From contig NZ_JALMDK010000002.1 in the NCBI RefSeq assembly GCF_023094165.1, positions 633,541 to 697,540 on the forward strand: 64,000 bases of DNA, read 5' to 3'. Shown here piece after piece: positions 8,412 to 16,112 of this stretch; position 1 is the first letter of the stretch, and every line of letters begins with the position of its first letter. The position numbers were made by a program, and so were the translations under genes. The DNA comes from Crossiella sp. S99.2 (GTDB lineage: Bacteria; Actinomycetota; Actinomycetes; Mycobacteriales; Pseudonocardiaceae). The notes under the pieces are model-generated. The model worked only from the letters and a program-made list of their open reading frames with translations. It ran no database searches and was not told the DNA's origin.

Positions 8412-9089
8412 CTACCGTCCCGCTGGCCGATATCGAGGCCCTGCCAGGGCGGGTGGGATTTCGCCACGGAGGTCTTGGTGCCCGGCGCCGCGGCCCGCGC
8501 TGCCCGGAATCCAACCTCCGTCAATGCGGTGGGGCGTTCCTCGCCTCTCCCCGCGCGGAGCAGCCACGTTGCGCTGGCCTTCCTCCCGGGCGACCTCAAC
8601 GCCGATCCGGCCATCCCGAACCCAGATCGCGGTGATGGTGTCGGTTCGACTGCGGCGGGCGGGTCTGAATTCCACGGTGCCGTCCTTGTCCATGGTGCGG
8701 CGGATCGGCCGCCCCCACCATGTTTGCCCAGCCTGGGATTGTGCTTCCCGAACGAGTTTCTCGTGCTGCTTTCGTCGTGCAGTCTCTTTTCGACCTGGGA
8801 CGACGCGGCTGACGTGCAGGCCACGTTGCCGCACGTACTTGCCCGCAGCCTGGCCGCTGACGCCGAGTTCGGTGCCGATCTGCTTCCAGGTGTGGCCGCA
8901 CGGCCGTCGCCTTCGGGCCGCCGCGATCCTATGGCCGAGTTCCTTGTCCGCGAGTTCAGAGACCAGCGTTCGCAACAGGCCAGCTGCTCGAACTGCGGCC
9001 AGCTCCGGCGTGGCAGCGAAATCTGTCTGCTCGGAGCTGGTCTGCACCCACGAGGCCATGGCATTGAGTAGCTGTTCGGTGTGGTCCAC
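8412..9089 (-). CDS. Helix-turn-helix protein of unknown role
   Basis: The protein has 225 residues. A clear HTH, HTWKQIGTELGVSGQAAGKY, sits at about residues 66-85 after an alpha-helical N-terminus with AAVRAAGLLRTLVSELADKE. The rest is basic and ends in a Gly/Arg-rich tail. The N-terminal half is typical of small actinomycete regulators of the type 'IGELLGVSRQAAQKRY'. The frame starts at an ATG (9087-9089). An inverted repeat at 9144-9167 lies 55-78 bases upstream and could be its own operator. It sits beside the integrase, so a role in element control is plausible. Confidence 0.6.
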   Translation of the reverse strand: MDHTEQLLNAMASWVQTSSEQTDFAATPELAAVRAAGLLRTLVSELADKELGHRIAAARRRRPCGHTWKQIGTELGVSGQAAGKYVRQRGLHVSRVVPGRKETARRKQHEKLVREAQSQAGQTWWGRPIRRTMDKDGTVEFRPARRSRTDTITAIWVRDGRIGVEVAREEGQRNVAAPRGERRGTPHRIDGGWIPGSAGRGAGHQDLRGEIPPALAGPRYRPAGR

Positions 9090-9143
9090 GCGCTTCTCCC
9101 GTGCGCTCGGTTAACAGGACCCCACCCCGCCCATTTGCACTAT

Positions 9144-9167
9144 GGTATCCCCGCTCACGGGGATACC
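9144..9167. promoter_or_regulatory. Perfect 9-bp inverted repeat upstream of the HTH gene
   Basis: GGTATCCCC and GGGGATACC are exact inverted copies separated by six bases (GCTCAC). The palindrome lies in a gene-poor stretch (9,090-9,606) in which I see no other credible gene. It fits a dimeric repressor operator for the leftward HTH gene, or a replication/attachment-related site. It lacks a following T run, so a terminator is less likely. Confidence 0.5.
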
Positions 9168-9524
9168 TTGGGTTTCATTTTCAGCAAAAGACCTGGTCGA
9201 GAAGGTGCGCCGGGCCGACCATCGAGGATGGCCCACTGTGGGCGCGGTGAACCGGATCCTGCCCGACCGGTGCCAGTCCTCCCCGCAGTCGTCCGGGGCC
9301 GGAGCTGCCTCGGCACGGCCGCTGAGGATCCAGGCGGGATAGGCCGCGCATTTGCGCCGCGCGAGGCCCCACAGCGCCGTCTGAAAAGTGTGGGAAACTC
9401 CCGCCGCATCGACCGTCGGGCACCCGCTCTGAGCAGCAAAGAAAGCCCTCTGACCCCATGAACGCTGTCATGGTTGTATGGGCCGGTAAGGCCCATCTTG
9501 CGGCGGCCTTGCCGCCGTTTCTTC

Positions 9525-9549
9525 GGGGTGCGACCTTTTGTCGCGCCCC
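9525..9549 (-). terminator. Hairpin downstream of the integrase gene
   Basis: GGGGTGCGAC and GTCGCGCCCC form a 10-bp stem with one mismatch-type pair and a five-base loop (CTTTT), located 58-82 bases beyond the integrase stop codon on its strand. A second GC-rich inverted repeat (GGCGGC-CTT-GCCGCC) lies just beside it. Together they probably end integrase transcription. Confidence 0.5.
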
Positions 9550-9606
9550 GCGCCGTGCATGGCCGGGACCGGCCCTGGTCAGCTCTAGCGCCTGGCTCTG
9601 GCCTAG

Positions 9607-11397
9607 TCAGCCAGCAGCCGCGATGAAGGTGGTGAGCACCGGCTCGTGGCCGAAACGCCGGATGTCCATCTCGTACCTGTCGAGTTCCGACTCGTCGCCG
9701 CCGGAACGGCGGACAGCGTTGATGAGCAGGCGCTTGAGCTGCTGGTGGTCGAGCAGGTCCACCTCGGCGGTGAGTCTGCGGACCACGACGTCATCGCGTC
9801 GGATCTCCAACTCGGCGAACTCCACCCCGGGCCGCTCGTCGTCCTCGCGCAGCTCAAGTTCGGCCAGCACTGGAGCAGATGGAGGAGAGGCCGCACGCTC
9901 GATGGTGCGCACGGTGATGCGGCGGCCGCGGCTTCCTTCGACCAGGCCCCACTCTTTGAGCAAGGTGATCGCGCGGTGGGCGGTGCTGATCGCGAACCCG
10001 TTGTCGGCGGCGAGCTGCTTGGTGCTCGGCAGGGGAGTGTGCGCGGGGAACGTGCCGTCCACGATCTGCTCGCGCAGCTTGACGGCGAGCTTCTCGTACG
10101 GGGAGCACAGCTCGCGCTGCACACGGTTCGCGGCTGATGTGGGCACCGGCCGGGCGGGCATGCGGTTGAGGAGCTTGCCCGCCGCGCGCTGGTCGGCTTC
10201 GGAGACCCAGGCGGCGTAGACCCGCAGCGTGGTCGAGCCGCCTCCGGCATGGCCGAGGCGGCCCGCGACGGTGCGGACGTCGACGCCGGCGGAGATGAGT
10301 TCCGTGGCGGAGTAGTGCCGCAGCTCCTTGAGCGAGGTGTCGATGCCGAGGCGCTCGGCGAGGCGCCGGTACCGCTGGCTGACCGTCACGGGTTTGGGTG
10401 GTTCGGATCCGTCCGGCACCGGGGAGAACACGAAGGCGTCCTTGCTGAGTTCGATGCCGAGGGCCGCGGCCAGGGCGACGCAGCGCTCCCACTGGTCGGT
10501 GAGGACGGCGACGGTTTCGGAGTCCAGGGCGATGCGGCGGTCCTGATGTGTCTTGGTGTCCTTCTCGAAGATCTCGCTGCCGTCGCTGGCGATGGCCTTT
10601 TCCATGTGCACCACGGCGTTGACGAGGTCGATGTGCCGCCAGCGCAGGGCACAGACCTCGCCGCGCCGGGAGCCGGTGGTCATGGACAGCCAGACCAGCG
10701 CTCCCCAGCCCGGATCGTCCAGCCAGGCCCGGTTGAGCAGGGCGGCGGCCTCCTCCGCGGACGGGGGCTGCGGGTTCGGCCTGGCGGCGGCCGGCGGCTC
10801 GGCGTGGTCGACCGGGTTCACGCTCACCCACTTCCAGCGCACCGCCTTGCCGAAGGCGCCGCTGAGGAGGAAGTGGGCCTTGCGGACGGTGTCCCCGGCG
10901 AGCGGGTTGCACTTGTGCGGACCACACCGCTCGTCACAGTCGTGCTTGCGCTTGGTGCGGTGCTCGGTGAAGCGCTTCTTCTTGCAGTGGATGCGGCAGC
11001 GGCGGAGTTCGGCGTAGAGGGAGTCGAGCATGTCGACGTCGACGGCGCCGACCTTCTCCTTGCCGATCAGGGGGCGGATGTGGAGGTCGGCGACCTGGCG
11101 ATACCGGGTCAGGGTGGTGCGTCCGACATCGATGTTGCCGAGGTACTTGTCGAGCAGCTGGCTGACCGTGGCGCTGGTCCGGGGGTTGCGGCGCTCGTCG
11201 ACCTCGGCCAGCAGGCGGGTGCGGGCCTTCTCGGCGAGGTCGGCCGCCTTCGGGCCCGCCGGGATGATCTCGATCAGGTCGTGGCGGCCCTTGGTCACCG
11301 GGTCGACGCCCGCGTAGACGCGGACGCGGAGTGCTCCGCTCGGCAGGGTGTCGATGCTTCCGCGCTGCCGACGCTTCCCTCGTGCGGCACGCGTCAT
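9607..11397 (-). CDS. Tyrosine integrase with C-terminal GntR-type domain
   Basis: The protein has 596 residues. It has an arm/core-binding N-terminus (about 60-200), a catalytic domain with TGSRRGE (R244), LKELRHYSATEL (R360, H361), LGH (H383) and the nucleophile region TTLRVYAAW (Y394), then a GntR-like winged helix (about 434-500; LPSTKQLAADNGFAISTAHR) and an acidic tail. The usual His two residues before R360 is Lys, as in other actinomycete AICE integrases. A Cys/His-rich insert (about 134-163, five Cys and four His) inside the core-binding domain could hold zinc. The start lies about 90 bases from the 3' end of tRNA-Arg, the normal place for an AICE integrase. Confidence 0.93.
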   Translation of the reverse strand: MTRAARGKRRQRGSIDTLPSGALRVRVYAGVDPVTKGRHDLIEIIPAGPKAADLAEKARTRLLAEVDERRNPRTSATVSQLLDKYLGNIDVGRTTLTRYRQVADLHIRPLIGKEKVGAVDVDMLDSLYAELRRCRIHCKKKRFTEHRTKRKHDCDERCGPHKCNPLAGDTVRKAHFLLSGAFGKAVRWKWVSVNPVDHAEPPAAARPNPQPPSAEEAAALLNRAWLDDPGWGALVWLSMTTGSRRGEVCALRWRHIDLVNAVVHMEKAIASDGSEIFEKDTKTHQDRRIALDSETVAVLTDQWERCVALAAALGIELSKDAFVFSPVPDGSEPPKPVTVSQRYRRLAERLGIDTSLKELRHYSATELISAGVDVRTVAGRLGHAGGGSTTLRVYAAWVSEADQRAAGKLLNRMPARPVPTSAANRVQRELCSPYEKLAVKLREQIVDGTFPAHTPLPSTKQLAADNGFAISTAHRAITLLKEWGLVEGSRGRRITVRTIERAASPPSAPVLAELELREDDERPGVEFAELEIRRDDVVVRRLTAEVDLLDHQQLKRLLINAVRRSGGDESELDRYEMDIRRFGHEPVLTTFIAAAG

Positions 11398-11489
11398 GAG
11401 GCCACGATACGAGCGGCTCGTGTCACAGGCCGTGTCACGCGGACCGGGCTGCGATCTTGCTGGCCAGCATTTGTGCTGGTGAGAGATGG

Positions 11490-11562
11490 TGGCCCCGGCA
11501 GGATTCGAACCTGCGACACCCGCTTTAGGAGAGCGGTGCTCTATCCCCTGAGCTACGAGGCC
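11490..11562 (-). tRNA. tRNA-Arg (anticodon CCU)
   Basis: All four arms fold: acceptor GGCCTCG/CGGGGCC, D-arm GCTC-GAGC, anticodon stem CCGCT/AGCGG with loop CTCCTAA giving anticodon CCU (reads AGG), and T-arm GCAGG TTCGAATC CTGCC. The discriminator is A and CCA is encoded in the DNA (11487-11489). The gene points left into the AICE, so its 3' end is the attachment site used by the adjacent integrase. Confidence 0.97.
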
Positions 11563-11622
11563 GGGACAAGCTAGGCCAGCCTAGCGGGTGGGCGGCGGCT
11601 TGTCCTCGGTGGATCGGGCTGA

Positions 11623-11665
11623 GCCCGGAGGGGTGGCGGAGATCGCACCCACGTCCCCTCCGGGC
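11623..11665 (-). terminator. Terminator hairpin after the thioredoxin gene
   Basis: GCCCGGAGGGG (11623-11633) and CCCCTCCGGGC (11655-11665) are exact 11-base inverted copies with a 21-base loop, starting ten bases after the stop of the leftward thioredoxin gene. No T run follows, as is common for actinobacterial terminators. Confidence 0.6.
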
Positions 11666-11674
11666 ACCCGGCAC

Positions 11675-12139
11675 TCAGCCCTTGGCGAGCTGGGCGTTGA
11701 TCCAGTTCTTCAGGTCGCGCTCGGCGTTGGCGCCGCCGTAACCGATCTTGCGGGAGTCGGGCAGGTCCTTGGCGTTGCGGATGCCCTGGAGGGTCGGCAG
11801 GTACTTGATGTTGTGCTTGTCCAGGATCGCCTTGGACTCGTCCGCGTCGACCTCGGCGAGCACCCACTTGCCGCCGTTCTCCTTGGCCATCTTCTCGATG
11901 ACCGGCTTCATCTTCTGGCACGGAGGACACCAGGTGGCGCCGAAGTCCATGATGACCAGCTTCTGCTTGGAGGTCTCCATCACCTGGTCGTAGTTGGCGC
12001 TGGTCACGTGGACGATGTTCTCCTCGGCGCGGACGCCGGAGGTTTCCACGCTGCTGGGCGCGGCGGTGGCGGTGCCGGCGAGGGCGGCCGTGGCCAGGGC
12101 GGCCGCGGCCAGTGCGGCGGCGAAACGGGTCTTGCGCAT
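11675..12139 (-). CDS. Secreted thioredoxin-fold protein
   Basis: The protein has 154 residues. A Sec signal (about 1-27, AAALATAALAGTATAAP, cleavage after TATA-A) precedes a thioredoxin domain with the active-site motif FGATWCPPCQKMKP (redox Cys pair C-P-P-C) and the cis-Pro region KYLPTLQGI. It would act outside the membrane as a thiol oxidoreductase, or as a reductase fed by a membrane partner that is not nearby. It is the last of four leftward genes with related export or sulfur themes (M1-like protein, rhodanese, permease). The 29-base gap to the upstream gene suggests co-transcription. Confidence 0.88.
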   Translation of the reverse strand: MRKTRFAAALAAAALATAALAGTATAAPSSVETSGVRAEENIVHVTSANYDQVMETSKQKLVIMDFGATWCPPCQKMKPVIEKMAKENGGKWVLAEVDADESKAILDKHNIKYLPTLQGIRNAKDLPDSRKIGYGGANAERDLKNWINAQLAKG

Positions 12140-12168
12140 GGTGGTTCCTTTCGATCAATGGTGGGACA

Positions 12169-13554
12169 TCAGGCGGGGAAGAGGTGTTTGTCCGCCGGGA
12201 TGGCGGTGCCGTGCGACCAGGCCGCCAGGAACTCCTTGAGGTCCATCTGCGCCTCGGCCTCCAGGTACAGCTCCAGGTCGTGCCAGCCCTGGTTCCAGCC
12301 CTGGTTTATGGTCGGGAAGTTGGACAGGACCGTGGCGAACGCGCGTTCGCCGATCTTGCGGCGCAGGGCGTGCACGAACAGCGCGCCCTTGTCGTAGATC
12401 GCGCTGAACTCCTTGCCGCGGCCCGGATCGGCGAGTTTGCGGGACCAGAAGGCGGCGTTGCCTCTGACCGACTCGACGAGCTTGCGGTAGTGGGCGTCCA
12501 GGTCCTTGTTCTCCTTGGCCTCGGCCCACATCCAGCTCAGGTAGTTCGCGAAACACTCGTGCGTGCAGGTGTCGGCCCAGTTCTCCACCGACATCGACCC
12601 GCCCCACCACTGCGCGGCCAGGGTGCGGATGAGCGCGTTGAGGTCGGCGTTGCGGCCCAGCACCGGGCGGGTCTGACTGCCCACCTGGTACGGCAGGTTG
12701 TCGGCCAGGTGCACGCTGCCGACGGTGCCGAAGTGGTAGTCGCCGAGCTTGCCGTTGAGGAACTTCAGCACCTCGGGCAGCTTGTCCGCCAACGCTTTCC
12801 CGTTGCTGCCGGGTGCGAACGCGGAGAGCACCGACGTGCTGTCCACTGTGGACTCTTGGAAGGTCCACTTGTCGATGCCCAGCATGATCAGGTGCGGGGA
12901 CACCGGATCGGTGGCGGTCCAGGTGGTGGTCGTTTTTCCGTTGCTGGTGCTGGGTTTGTTCCGGGTTCCGTTGGAGACGCTGTGCCAGCCCTCCGGCGTG
13001 GTGGTGGTGACGGTGAAGGTGGCCTTGTCCATCGGGGTCTCGTTGACCGGGAACCAGGTGCTCGCCGAATGCGGGGCGCCCGCGGCGATCACGCCGCCCG
13101 AGGGGGTGCCGCGCCAGCCGCCGAGGCCGGTGACCGGGTGCCGGACCGGTTGCGGCTGCCCGCAGTAGGCGACCTCGACGACGATCTCGGCGTCCTTGGC
13201 CAGCGGACTGGCCGGGGTGATCACCAGTTCGTGCTCGCCGGTGCGGGTGAACTTGGCGGGCTGGCCGTTGACCTTGACCGAGCTGACCTTCAGGCCGCGC
13301 AGGTCCAGGTTGAACCGGCTCAGCTCCTGGGTGGTCTTCGCGGTGATCTTGGCGATGGCGTCCAGGCCGCGGGTGGCCGGGTCGTAGGACAGCTTCACGT
13401 CGTACGCGCTGACGTCGTAGCCGCCGTTGCCGTCGGTGGGGTAGTACGGGTCACCGGCGCCGTCCTTGCCCGGTTCGGGGGCGGCCAGTGCCGTGCCCGC
13501 ACCCAGAGCGAGCGTGCTGACCAGGGCGCCGAGCGCCAGGCTGAGCTTGCGCAT
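12169..13554 (-). CDS. Secreted M1-peptidase-like protein lacking the zinc motif
   Basis: The protein has 461 residues with a signal peptide (about 1-24). The N-terminal beta domain and the catalytic-fold region of family M1 (gluzincin) are recognisable from GTPSGGVIAAGAPHSASTWF and PYQVGSQTRPVLGR. However, the segment that should read H-E-x-x-H-Q-W-F-G reads IRTLAAQWWGG: both zinc His and the catalytic Glu are gone (R, A and T). The third ligand Glu survives in THECFANYLSW. It is therefore probably a non-catalytic binding or chaperone-like M1 relative. The bases here are clear, so this is not a frame error. Its start overlaps the rhodanese stop as ATGA. Confidence 0.8.
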   Translation of the reverse strand: MRKLSLALGALVSTLALGAGTALAAPEPGKDGAGDPYYPTDGNGGYDVSAYDVKLSYDPATRGLDAIAKITAKTTQELSRFNLDLRGLKVSSVKVNGQPAKFTRTGEHELVITPASPLAKDAEIVVEVAYCGQPQPVRHPVTGLGGWRGTPSGGVIAAGAPHSASTWFPVNETPMDKATFTVTTTTPEGWHSVSNGTRNKPSTSNGKTTTTWTATDPVSPHLIMLGIDKWTFQESTVDSTSVLSAFAPGSNGKALADKLPEVLKFLNGKLGDYHFGTVGSVHLADNLPYQVGSQTRPVLGRNADLNALIRTLAAQWWGGSMSVENWADTCTHECFANYLSWMWAEAKENKDLDAHYRKLVESVRGNAAFWSRKLADPGRGKEFSAIYDKGALFVHALRRKIGERAFATVLSNFPTINQGWNQGWHDLELYLEAEAQMDLKEFLAAWSHGTAIPADKHLFPA

Positions 13555-13907
13555 CAGGCCACCGCCCGCTCGGTGGACAGGCCGGCGCCCGCCCAGTCCT
13601 CGATGCCCTCGCGGTACTTGCGCACGTTGGCGTAGCCGAGCTGCAACAGCCGCTGCCCGACGAACTCGCTGTTGCGGCAGGGCACGTTCGCGCAGTACAC
13701 GACGACCGCGACATCCTTGTCCGGCAACACCTTCGGCGCGTACTCGTCGGTGAAGTCGGCGGCCTGCTCGTACGGGAAGCCGGGGATGTTCACCGCGCCC
13801 GGCAGGTGCTCCCGCTCGTAGTAGGCCACCGGCATGGTGTCCACCACGACGACTTTGCCTTGCGCCAGTTCGGTTTCCAGCTCGGCGCGACTGATCAGGG
13901 GCAACAC
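13554..13907 (-). CDS. Single-domain rhodanese (sulfurtransferase)
   Basis: The protein has 117 residues and begins at a GTG (13905-13907) with a strong AAAGGAGG site eight bases upstream. The rhodanese fold is shown by VVVDTMPVAYYEREHLPGAV and the active-site loop VYCANVPCRNSEFVGQRL, whose first Cys would carry the persulfide. It would move sulfane sulfur in the cytoplasm. It lies between the M1-like gene (4-base overlap) and the NCS1 permease (13-base overlap), so the three are translationally coupled. The reading frame is open much further upstream, but that part is a shadow of the permease. Confidence 0.88.
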   Translation of the reverse strand: MLPLISRAELETELAQGKVVVVDTMPVAYYEREHLPGAVNIPGFPYEQAADFTDEYAPKVLPDKDVAVVVYCANVPCRNSEFVGQRLLQLGYANVRKYREGIEDWAGAGLSTERAVA

Positions 13908-15247
13908 GGTGCTTCCTCCTTTGTGGACGGTGCGGTGCGCGCGGTCGGCACGCTGCCGAGCCCGCGGGTCAGGCCGAGGCGGCCCAGCAGCAGGTAGCCG
14001 AAGAAGGCCGCCAGCACCGAGGTGAGGGTGGGGATCCCGAAGGGCAGCAACGCGCCCGCCACCGCGCCGAGCACCCAGCAGGCAGCGGCCGCGGGCACCC
14101 AGTCCGGCGCGGTGGCGGGCAACTCGCCCCGGGCCCGGGACTCCTCCAGGTCCCGGCGCCAGGTGCGAACCAGGAAGTACTCGGCGATCACGATCCCGGC
14201 GATCGGCGGGCTGATCACCCCGATCCAGGTCAGGAATCCCTGGAACTGGTCGAGAATCCCCAGCGCGGACAGCACCGAGCCGAGCAGCCCGAGCCCGATC
14301 GTGGCGGCGATCCGGTTGGTGCGCCTGCCCAGCAGCACGTCGATGGTGTTCACCAGGCCGAGCGAGGCGCAGTACAGGTTCCAGTCGTTGACCTTGAGGA
14401 TGGCCGCGACCAGGATCAGCGTGCCGAGGAAGCCCGAGGACGAGGTGATGATGTGCACCACGTCGGAGGTCTTGGCCGCGTGTGCCAGCAGCACCCCGAT
14501 CAGCCCGATCACGAACTCGCCGAGGGTCACGCTGAGCACGGTCTGCTTGACCACGTCGCCGGTGCTGCGGTTGAACCTGGTCAGGTCCGGGGTCATGATC
14601 GCGCCCATGATGAACGCGCCGGAGACCAGCGTGGTGCCCGCGGCCAGCGACAGCGCCGGACCCGGTGGCGCCGCGCTCATCAGCTCGCTCAGCGAGTGCA
14701 GGCGCAGGCCGTCCCAGATCGCGTAGCCGCTGAGCAGCAGGAAGGCCGGCACGGTCAGGTAGGCGGTCCAGGCCATGCCGTGGATGCCGAAGACCACGAT
14801 CGCGGTCACCAGCAGTCCGCCGATCAGCGACCAGGCCCACAGCGGCGGCCCGCCGAGCAGGTTGCGCAGGCCCTGGGCGAACGCGCCGTTCTGCACGCCG
14901 AACCAGCCGGCCAGGCTGATCGTCATCAGCAGCCCGACCAGTGCCGAACCGCGGTGCCCGAACCCGGACCAGCGGGTCAGCACCGAGGTGGACAGCCCCT
15001 CCCGCATCCCGGCCACGCCGAGCAGGACGGTGATCACCTCCATGATCGCCGCGCCCAGCGTGATGGCCAGCACCGCGTTCCAGAACGTCATCCCGAATCC
15101 GAGTACCGCGCCCAGCAGGAACTGGTGGAAAGAGGCAATCTGGCCAAATCGCTGCACGGCGATGGAAAACCACGGCTGGCGGGCTGACTCCGGTACCCGG
15201 GTAAGGGAGTAGTCGTCGCGGCCCACCGCGTTCGCTGTTCCGCTCAT
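13895..15247 (-). CDS. NCS1-family nucleobase permease (cytosine/purine type)
   Basis: The protein has 450 residues with about twelve membrane segments. The N-terminal DDYSLTRVPESARQPW and the segments GWFGVQNGAFAQGL and GAIMTPDLTRFNRS match the CodB/NCS1 cation symporters for cytosine, purines, allantoin or thiamine precursors. The ATG at 15245-15247 is chosen; an upstream ATG at 15263-15265 is possible and neither has a good ribosome site. It heads the permease-rhodanese-M1-like-thioredoxin string and is divergent from the cyclodipeptide synthase. Whether it supports that pathway is unknown. Confidence 0.85.
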   Translation of the reverse strand: MSGTANAVGRDDYSLTRVPESARQPWFSIAVQRFGQIASFHQFLLGAVLGFGMTFWNAVLAITLGAAIMEVITVLLGVAGMREGLSTSVLTRWSGFGHRGSALVGLLMTISLAGWFGVQNGAFAQGLRNLLGGPPLWAWSLIGGLLVTAIVVFGIHGMAWTAYLTVPAFLLLSGYAIWDGLRLHSLSELMSAAPPGPALSLAAGTTLVSGAFIMGAIMTPDLTRFNRSTGDVVKQTVLSVTLGEFVIGLIGVLLAHAAKTSDVVHIITSSSGFLGTLILVAAILKVNDWNLYCASLGLVNTIDVLLGRRTNRIAATIGLGLLGSVLSALGILDQFQGFLTWIGVISPPIAGIVIAEYFLVRTWRRDLEESRARGELPATAPDWVPAAAACWVLGAVAGALLPFGIPTLTSVLAAFFGYLLLGRLGLTRGLGSVPTARTAPSTKEEAPCCP

Positions 15248-15416
15248 GCCAAAAAGTCTGTGCATTTCGGCATTCGATTGCACCCTACTTCTGGGGGGTG
15301 CTTTTCGAGGTGCCTTGAACTGAATTTCAGGCGTTCACAACGCGTTGACGTGCGGGTTTGCTCCGACGTACGAAGAGGTCAGCACGTAGTGGAAACCTCA
15401 ACGAACGGAGCGCGCG

Positions 15417-16112
15417 ATGTATGTGGTGAACCCGCTGGTGGAAAGCTGTCCGGCTTCGGTGATCGAGGCAGAACATGCCTGTGTAGGTATTAGCCCGTTT
15501 AACGGATATTTCACTCCGGAACGCATCAACGAACTCGCCGCCTGGGCGGTGCGGACGTTCCCGAGTTGCCACTTCTTTGTGCCCGACGGGCCATCGGTTT
15601 ACACCCTGGAGGCCCTCGGCTATTCCCCGAGCAAGGCGCGGTCCAAGGCGCGGCGGCAGGGCTGCTACGTCTACAACAAGATCCACAAGGCACTGGCCGA
15701 ACTGGGTGTGCCAGACCCGGGCGCGCTGATCCTGGACTCGGCCACGCTGGAGCACAACCCGGAATACCAGCGGCAGCTGGCGCACGGCGAGCAGCTCTAC
15801 CGCGTCGACGAGGAGTTCCGCTCGGCCTGCCTGCAGGCCAGCCACTGGGTGCTCGACCGCAAGTTACCGGACGGCCAGCGGCCCAGCCCCGAGCAGCTGG
15901 CCAAGGCGGTGCGTTACTTCCTGGCCGAGTTGCCGCTGTTCGCCGGCACCACCGGCATCGTCGGCCGCCGGGCCTCGGTGTTCGTCTACCACCAGCGGGT
16001 GGCCTTCCTGGAACGCTTCTACCGGCGCGAGCTGAGCTGGAAACCCGCTGCGGGACAAGGGTTCCTGGTGGTCACCCCGGTCGGCGAACTGGTCAGCGCC
16101 ACAGCCAGCTGA
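15417..16112 (+). CDS. Cyclodipeptide synthase (NYH subfamily)
   Basis: The protein has 231 residues. CDPSs take two aminoacyl-tRNAs and form a cyclic dipeptide (2,5-diketopiperazine) through an aminoacyl-enzyme. The signature residues of AlbC-type enzymes are all present: nucleophile S26 in VGISPFNGYF, N29 (the N of NYH), Y167 and E171 in VRYFLAELPLF, and Y191-H192 in SVFVYHQRV. Length and C-terminus (GFLVVTPVGEL) also match. An ACGGAG ribosome site precedes the ATG by six bases. No cyclodipeptide oxidase, P450, prenyl- or methyltransferase lies next to it; the 3' end overlaps the end of a convergent HTH regulator gene by 20 bases. The product identity cannot be read from sequence. Confidence 0.92.
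   Translation: MYVVNPLVESCPASVIEAEHACVGISPFNGYFTPERINELAAWAVRTFPSCHFFVPDGPSVYTLEALGYSPSKARSKARRQGCYVYNKIHKALAELGVPDPGALILDSATLEHNPEYQRQLAHGEQLYRVDEEFRSACLQASHWVLDRKLPDGQRPSPEQLAKAVRYFLAELPLFAGTTGIVGRRASVFVYHQRVAFLERFYRRELSWKPAAGQGFLVVTPVGELVSATAS

Larger units (their letters stand above)
1..11490. mobile_element. Right end of an AICE-like integrative element at tRNA-Arg
   Basis: The stretch from the left edge to the 3' end of tRNA-Arg(CCU) holds a site-specific integrase next to the tRNA, an excisionase-like HTH gene, a WhiB regulator, a GntR-type repressor and small membrane proteins of the kind used in actinomycete mycelial conjugation. The tRNA is complete, which is expected when the element carries a copy of its 3' end. 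The other attachment site and the FtsK-type transfer and replication genes would lie left of base 1 and cannot be seen. The right boundary is inferred from the tRNA end; no second copy of the tRNA 3' sequence is available for comparison. Confidence 0.8.

Noticed and set aside
7843..9606. Rightward frames across 8062-9114 and 8379-9071 as genes
   Set aside because: They are antisense to the HTH protein and show no domain; the leftward frame contains a clear helix-turn-helix.
13554..15173. A long leftward frame that would fuse the rhodanese to an upstream 420-residue region
   Set aside because: The upstream part is a shifted frame of the NCS1 permease. A strong AAAGGAGG site and GTG at 13905-13907 mark the true rhodanese start.
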